DNA from: JASFEQ01 sp050122535
GTDB taxonomy: Bacteria > Desulfobacterota > DSM-4660 > Desulfatiglandales > HGW-15
Direction of reading: 5' to 3'
Length of the DNA: 9,994 nt
NCBI GenBank assembly: GCA_050122535.1
Contig: JASFIT010000144.1
Span: 1 to 9,994 of the forward strand
Part shown: positions 6,918-9,994 of the stretch, piece after piece
Layout of the letters: each line of letters starts with the position of its first letter
How positions within the stretch are numbered: the stretch's first letter is position 1
Position numbers and translations under genes: made by a program
The notes under the pieces: generated by a model
What the model saw: only the letters and a program-made list of their open reading frames with translations
What the model was told of the DNA's origin: nothing
Database searches by the model: none

Positions 6918-6955
6918 CCATTGCGAGCCCGCTCTACCTTGCCTCGCAGTGACGG
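6918..6955. repeat. Remnant of a TGCGAG/CTCGCA dispersed repeat
   Basis: CCATTGCGAG (6919-6928) and CTCGCAGTGACGG (6943-6955) surround a short spacer, with TGCGAG and CTCGCA complementary. The words CATTGCGAG and CTCGCAGTGACG recur in intergenic repeats of many deltaproteobacterial genomes (recalled, not searched). It lies in the leader of the HEAT gene and creates the spurious in-frame extension upstream of the true start. Confidence 0.45.
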
Positions 6956-7163
6956 GAAGGAAAACGTTTTTCAAAGGACCTTGCGTGATCCGGCACCAAA
7001 GAGATCAAGCGGAAGATTGCCTTTACACTTGTACGCAAGAATAACTTGCCCGTCTTAGATCGCTTTGTCGCTTCAGAACAAAAGTTGTCATCTACTCCTT
7101 TCTGGTGTGGTCGAGCACAGCTTACTCTCAGGCCTTGCTCTAGTCTGCGAATTCTCTAGTGTT

Positions 7164-7193
7164 ATTATATACTTAAATCAACACAGATGTCAA
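7164..7193 (-). promoter_or_regulatory. Near-consensus sigma70 promoter facing the HEAT gene
   Basis: On the minus strand a perfect TTGACA (7193-7188) is followed by 18 bases and a perfect TATAAT (7169-7164). Transcription would start near 7157 and run into the HEAT-repeat gene, giving a leader of about 290 bases. It is the strongest promoter pattern in the window; the spacer is 1 base over the optimum. Confidence 0.7.
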
Positions 7194-7334
7194 CTTCTCT
7201 GACAACCCATTTCATCAAGGATTTTATTTAAATACTAATTATATCAATAGGATAAAGGCAATAATTAAAAATCATAGAAAAGCGTGGGTTTAAGGCTGAA
7301 AGTTTGAGCAAAAAGCGTCTTTTTTCTTTTTAAC

Positions 7335-7353
7335 TTTGACAAAATTTGTCAAA
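7335..7353. promoter_or_regulatory. Perfect 19-bp palindrome, possible operator
   Basis: TTTGACAAA and TTTGTCAAA are perfect complements around a single central A. The symmetric, helical-turn-sized layout fits a site for a dimeric repressor or activator. It lies about 140 bp from the minus-strand -35 box and about 200 bp from the nitroreductase start. A T6 run follows on the plus strand, so a weak terminator is the alternative. No regulator gene is in the window to pair with it. Confidence 0.4.
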
Positions 7354-7475
7354 TTTTTTCTCTTCATCAGGTTCCGAGGGCTTTTGCAAGCTGGTCACAC
7401 TTTAACCGCTTCTTGATTCTTGCTGACAGACAGAAGGTGCTAGGGGAAGGTCTCAGGCCCTTGGACGGCAGGAAT

Positions 7476-7505
7476 TTGCATTGATAAAACCAAAGCTTTT
7501 ATATA
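7476..7505 (+). promoter_or_regulatory. Possible weak promoter for the nitroreductase gene
   Basis: TTGCAT (7476-7481) and TATATA (7500-7505) are 18 bases apart, about 50 bp upstream of the preferred ATG. An overlapping TTGATA with TATAGA has a 15-base spacer. Neither is close to consensus in both boxes. Confidence 0.3.
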
Positions 7506-7552
7506 GAAAGTGTATGTGATGAGACTAAGAACTGATCGTGAGAGGTTTAGAT

Positions 7553-8203
7553 ATGGACGTTATTGAAGTTATTCAAGAAAGAAGAAGCACCAGGGGTTTC
7601 CAGGATAAGCCTGTGGAGAAAGAAACCCTTGAAAGACTGATCGCGCTTGCAACTCAGGCGCCGTCTGCCATCAACTTACAGCCGTGGGAATTTGCTGTTG
7701 TCTCAGGGGAAGAACGGAAGAGGTTGAGCCGGGTCCTGGTGAAGAGGATGCGGGAACGTGCCATCTCTTGCGGTCCTGGTACCAAAAACCCCCTGCCTGA
7801 TTATTTTGTCGAACGGCAGAGGGGACTTCTTGAATGCATGCTTCCCCATCTTCCAGAGAACATGCCCTTTGAGGAATTTATTAATGAGGGGAGTTGCAAT
7901 TTTTATGGTGCCCCCACGGCTGTCATCATTATGCTTGATCAGGTCTTTTCAAGCGCACGATTAACGGATATCGGAATCGTCGTGGGGTATTTTGTCCTGG
8001 CCGCCCATGCGCTGGGGCTAGGCACATGCCCCATAGGTCTAATCACCGCCTTTGATGATGAGATCAAAGAGGAACTGAGCATGCCCGAGGAGAAGCAGGT
8101 GGTGATCGGCATTGCCGTCGGGTATAGGGACCCCGACGCCCCGGTTAACAAACCCAAGTCAAACCGGGTTCCGGTGAGTGACGTGATAAGGTGGAGGGAA
8201 TAA
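7553..8203 (+). CDS. Nitroreductase-family flavoprotein
   Basis: This 216-residue protein is a predicted FMN-dependent NAD(P)H oxidoreductase of the nitroreductase fold, working as a cytosolic homodimer on an unknown acceptor. FMN-phosphate contacts are seen in RRSTR (10-14) and the flavin-side loop is APSAINLQPW (36-45). The segment GLGTCPIG (155-162) and the C-terminal GIAVGYRDPDAP (186-197) complete the usual fold. It lies within the family's usual range of about 170-220 residues. NKPKSNRVPVSDVIRW at the end is typical of the subgroup annotated simply as nitroreductase. An upstream GTG (7538) is also in frame, but the ATG at 7553 has GAGAGG 7 bases upstream, and homologues start with a short MD-V-I-E-type helix before the RRS motif. 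It stands alone on its strand, with radA 271 bp downstream. Confidence 0.9.
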   Translation: MDVIEVIQERRSTRGFQDKPVEKETLERLIALATQAPSAINLQPWEFAVVSGEERKRLSRVLVKRMRERAISCGPGTKNPLPDYFVERQRGLLECMLPHLPENMPFEEFINEGSCNFYGAPTAVIIMLDQVFSSARLTDIGIVVGYFVLAAHALGLGTCPIGLITAFDDEIKEELSMPEEKQVVIGIAVGYRDPDAPVNKPKSNRVPVSDVIRWRE

Positions 8204-8220
8204 AGGAAAGGACACCTCCG

Positions 8221-8252
8221 CTCAAGGAACGTCCACCTTTGGTGGACTTGAG
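8221..8252 (+). terminator. Hairpin after the nitroreductase gene
   Basis: GTCCACC (8231-8237) and GGTGGAC (8241-8247) form a perfect 7-bp stem around TTT, and CTCAAG (8221-8226) can extend it with CTTGAG (8247-8252) across a 4-base bulge. It starts 17 bases after the stop codon. There is no T run behind it, so it may be a processing or protective hairpin or a repeat rather than an intrinsic terminator. Confidence 0.4.
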
Positions 8253-8256
8253 GGTC

Positions 8257-8383
8257 ATCCCGCTGATGCGGGATTCAAGGACCGGTCTGGCGACCTTGAG
8301 GCAAGCTGGAATCTAACCTCCCCTCGAGTCAAACGGTCCTTAAACGAAGTGCTCCTCAAGCCCGTCGCAGAAGGGCGGTCCTT
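8257..8383. repeat. Hairpin-rich repeat region between the nitroreductase gene and radA
   Basis: It opens with ATCCCGC-TGAT-GCGGGAT (8257-8274). AAGGACCG (8277-8284) is perfectly complementary to two downstream copies of CGGTCCTT (8334-8341 and 8376-8383). CCTTGAGG (8294-8301) and CCTCAAG (8354-8360) are a further complementary pair. No ORF is credible here. It looks like an intergenic palindromic repeat, though it could also act as a structured radA leader. Confidence 0.5.
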
Positions 8384-8474
8384 GCGCAATATCGCCCGCT
8401 AGACTAGGCGGATTGTTGGCTTGGGGTATTGGCGTTGTGAAACGTCCAGGTAAGTGAAACGCGCAACATGGGTT

Positions 8475-9830
8475 ATGGGTAAACAGAGCAAATTTGTTTT
8501 TGTCTGTCAGAGCTGCGGATACCAGACCGCAAAGTGGATGGGGCGATGCCCAGACTGTGGGCAATGGAATTCGTTTGTAGAGGAGAGACCAGACAGTGGA
8601 GCGAAGGGGAAAAGGCTCTCATCCACGGGTCAGCCCCACACCCTTGATTCCATCTCCCTTGATCCGGAACTCAGATTCAAGACCGGAATAGTTGAGTTTG
8701 ACCGCACTCTGGGGGGAGGACTGGTCCCGGGCTCTTTGGTGTTGATCGGCGGGGATCCTGGTATTGGCAAGTCCACCCTACTCCTGCAAGCCGTGGGCAG
8801 GTTATCTCAGGAGGGTCTGAAGTCCCTCTACCTCTCAGGCGAAGAATCCCCACAACAGATCAAGATGAGGGCCGATCGCCTCTCCATCCATTCTGAGAAT
8901 CTCTACGTCTTAGCCGGAACCTGCCTCGAAGATCTGTTTGAGAGAATGGAGGCGTTGAGACCGGACCTTTTCGTGGTTGATTCCATCCAATCCATTTACA
9001 CCGATACGCTCCCTTCAGCCCCGGGCAGCGTCGGACAGGTGAGGGAGGTCTCTTCACGGATCCTGAACTGGGCCAAGGATACCAATGTGCCCACCTTCCT
9101 GATTGGTCATGTGACAAAGGAGGGCGCCATTGCAGGACCAAAGGTCCTCGAGCACCTGGTGGATACAGTCCTCTATTTTGAAGGGGACAGAAGTCATGCG
9201 TTCAGGATACTCCGATCCGTCAAAAACCGTTTCGGCGCCACGAACGAAATCGGTGTCTTTGAAATGAAGGAGACAGGGCTGGAGGAAGTGGGCAACCCCT
9301 CCCGTATCTTTATGGAGGAGAGGCCTGAGGGTGCCTCTGGTTCTGTGGTGATTCCTTGCCTCGAGGGCACAAGGCCAGTCCTGGTAGAGATACAGGCACT
9401 TGTTGGTCCGAGTCCACTCGGCATGCCGCGCAGGACGGCCATTGGTGTGGATCATAATCGTATAGCCTTGTTGGTGGCCATTCTTGGAAAACGGATGGGC
9501 ATGGAGATGGGCGATCAGGATATATTTGTGAATGTGGCCGGTGGGCTAAAGGTGGACGAACCAGCAGCAGACCTGTGTATTGTTTCAGCTCTCGTTTCCA
9601 GTTTTCTGGACAGGCCCGTGGACAGGAACATGGTCGTTTTTGGAGAAGTGGGATTGGCTGGCGAGATACGAGGCGTTAGCCAGCCCGAGATGAGAATTAA
9701 AGAGGCGAAGAAGTTGGGTTTTAGGAAGTGCCTCCTTTCCAAAAGCAACCTGGATGGGTGTGGTCATTTCACTGATATGGAACTGGTGGGCATTGATTCG
9801 ATACGGAATCTGATTGATCTCCTCTTTTAG
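8475..9830 (+). CDS. radA: DNA repair protein RadA/Sms
   Basis: This 451-residue protein is the bacterial RadA (Sms) ATPase, a RecA-like motor that helps branch migration and processing of recombination intermediates in the cytoplasm. The N-terminal zinc finger has C11, C14, C25 and C28 (CQSC, CPDC). Walker A is GGDPGIGKST (92-101) and Walker B is LFVVDS (165-170). The RadA-specific KNRFG motif is at 250-254. The Lon-like C-terminal domain runs from about 285; its GGLKVDEPAADL segment lacks the Lon catalytic serine, as usual for RadA. Length is normal. A GTG at 8454 is also in frame with AGG only 3 bases upstream; the ATG at 8475 is preferred because homologues begin just before the zinc finger, although it has no clear Shine-Dalgarno. 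It stands alone here. Identification is certain; the start is less so. Confidence 0.97.
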   Translation: MGKQSKFVFVCQSCGYQTAKWMGRCPDCGQWNSFVEERPDSGAKGKRLSSTGQPHTLDSISLDPELRFKTGIVEFDRTLGGGLVPGSLVLIGGDPGIGKSTLLLQAVGRLSQEGLKSLYLSGEESPQQIKMRADRLSIHSENLYVLAGTCLEDLFERMEALRPDLFVVDSIQSIYTDTLPSAPGSVGQVREVSSRILNWAKDTNVPTFLIGHVTKEGAIAGPKVLEHLVDTVLYFEGDRSHAFRILRSVKNRFGATNEIGVFEMKETGLEEVGNPSRIFMEERPEGASGSVVIPCLEGTRPVLVEIQALVGPSPLGMPRRTAIGVDHNRIALLVAILGKRMGMEMGDQDIFVNVAGGLKVDEPAADLCIVSALVSSFLDRPVDRNMVVFGEVGLAGEIRGVSQPEMRIKEAKKLGFRKCLLSKSNLDGCGHFTDMELVGIDSIRNLIDLLF

Positions 9831-9859
9831 GCTGAATGCAGGGCAGCCTAAAAGAGGAG
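9819..9859 (+). terminator. Perfect 16-bp inverted repeat across the radA stop codon
   Basis: CTCCTCTTTTAGGCTG (9819-9834) is exactly complementary to CAGCCTAAAAGAGGAG (9844-9859), with a 9-base loop. The radA stop TAG (9828-9830) is inside the left arm, so the last codons encode the stem. It is the most stable hairpin in the window. There is no T run after it (CACCCCC follows), so it is not a classical intrinsic terminator; it may block 3' exonucleases or pair with a factor. Confidence 0.65.
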
Positions 9860-9874
9860 CACCCCCAGAGTTTT

Positions 9875-9907
9875 CGGGACTCTAGGACCGGCTTGACAGC
9901 CTCGAGG
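9875..9907. repeat. Diverged copy of the repeat found upstream of radA
   Basis: Aligned without gaps to 8269-8301, it matches at 25 of 33 positions, including the run AGGACCGG, and 7 of the 8 differences are transitions. The short hairpin AGAGT/ACTCT (9867-9883) takes the place of the ATCCCGC/GCGGGAT hairpin of the other copy. The rest of the right end (9908-9994) shows no gene; an ATG at 9974 has no ribosome binding site and only seven codons remain in the window. Confidence 0.45.
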
Positions 9908-9994
9908 AGTGGCCCTTTGCCCCTTAAGTCTAAAAGCAAGTATTGTTTTGAAGCCTTAGTGAAGAATGGTAAATGACTCGAAGCATTCAGGGAA

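Larger units (their letters stand above)
6864..7552. other. 689-bp divergent intergenic region
   Basis: No convincing gene is present. From left to right it holds the masked ribosome binding site of the HEAT gene, a dispersed-repeat remnant, a near-consensus minus-strand promoter (7164-7193), a clearly AT-rich stretch (about 7160-7370), a small AAAAAG-CGT-CTTTTT hairpin (7310-7324) that could act as a weak insulator, a 19-bp palindrome (7335-7353), and a weak plus-strand promoter just before the nitroreductase gene. Confidence 0.6.

Noticed and set aside
6711..7058. Plus-strand ORF of 115 codons over the HEAT gene start
   Set aside because: It runs through the HEAT gene N-terminus, its ribosome binding site and the dispersed repeat; composition and content do not look like a protein.
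9054..9455. Minus-strand ORF of 133 codons inside radA
   Set aside because: It is antisense to the RadA ATPase and Lon-like domains and has no recognisable features.
9893..9898. TTGACA near the right edge as a promoter for a downstream gene
   Set aside because: No -10-like hexamer lies 16-18 bases downstream, and the TTGACA is part of the repeat copy at 9875-9907.

Overview
The window looks like a chromosomal segment of an anaerobic bacterium, most likely a deltaproteobacterium in the broad sense (Desulfobacterota). This is inferred from gene content: a tungsten-type aldehyde ferredoxin oxidoreductase, a KamA-family radical SAM enzyme, a CPSF-like beta-CASP nuclease, and intergenic spaces filled with short palindromic repeats. 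No 16S or other taxonomic marker is present, so the assignment is tentative. There is no rRNA, tRNA, CRISPR array, transposase, phage gene or recognisable defence operon.

Layout. (1) Positions 1-978, plus strand: the C-terminal half of an aldehyde ferredoxin oxidoreductase family enzyme, cut by the left edge. It is followed by an intergenic repeat (1074-1194), a G-quadruplex-type G tract and a small single-domain cupin (1265-1600). (2) Positions 1687-1756: ten tandem heptamers in the convergent gap, ending 1 bp from the stop codon of the next gene. (3) Positions 1758-4510, minus strand: a likely two-gene transcription unit, first a lysine 2,3-aminomutase-like radical SAM protein (TTG start, strong Shine-Dalgarno), then 32 bp later a beta-CASP metallo-beta-lactamase RNase-like protein with a C-terminal extension. 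A 97-bp inverted-repeat element sits just upstream of the aminomutase ribosome binding site. (4) Positions 4728-6863, minus strand: a 711-residue protein with C-terminal HEAT-like repeats and no recognised catalytic domain. A near-consensus sigma70 promoter lies about 300 bp upstream (7164-7193). (5) Positions 6864-7552: a long divergent regulatory gap, AT-rich in its middle part, with that promoter, a perfect 19-bp palindrome and a weak plus-strand promoter. (6) Positions 7553-8203, plus strand: a nitroreductase-family flavoprotein. (7) Positions 8204-8474: a spacer dense in hairpins. (8) Positions 8475-9830, plus strand: radA (sms), whose stop codon lies inside a perfect 16-bp inverted repeat. 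The last 130 bases hold a diverged copy of a repeat also found upstream of radA.

How the genes fit together. They do not form one obvious pathway. The most likely functional pairing is the aminomutase-like and beta-CASP genes (same strand, short gap, good internal Shine-Dalgarno). The oxidoreductase, cupin and nitroreductase suit anaerobic redox metabolism, and radA is housekeeping recombination and repair. I found no convincing new multi-gene system. The points most worth following up are the uncharacterised HEAT protein and its upstream region, the heptamer array, the inverted-repeat element in the aminomutase leader, the loss of zinc cysteines in the aminomutase-like protein, and the alternative pairings in the radA leader.
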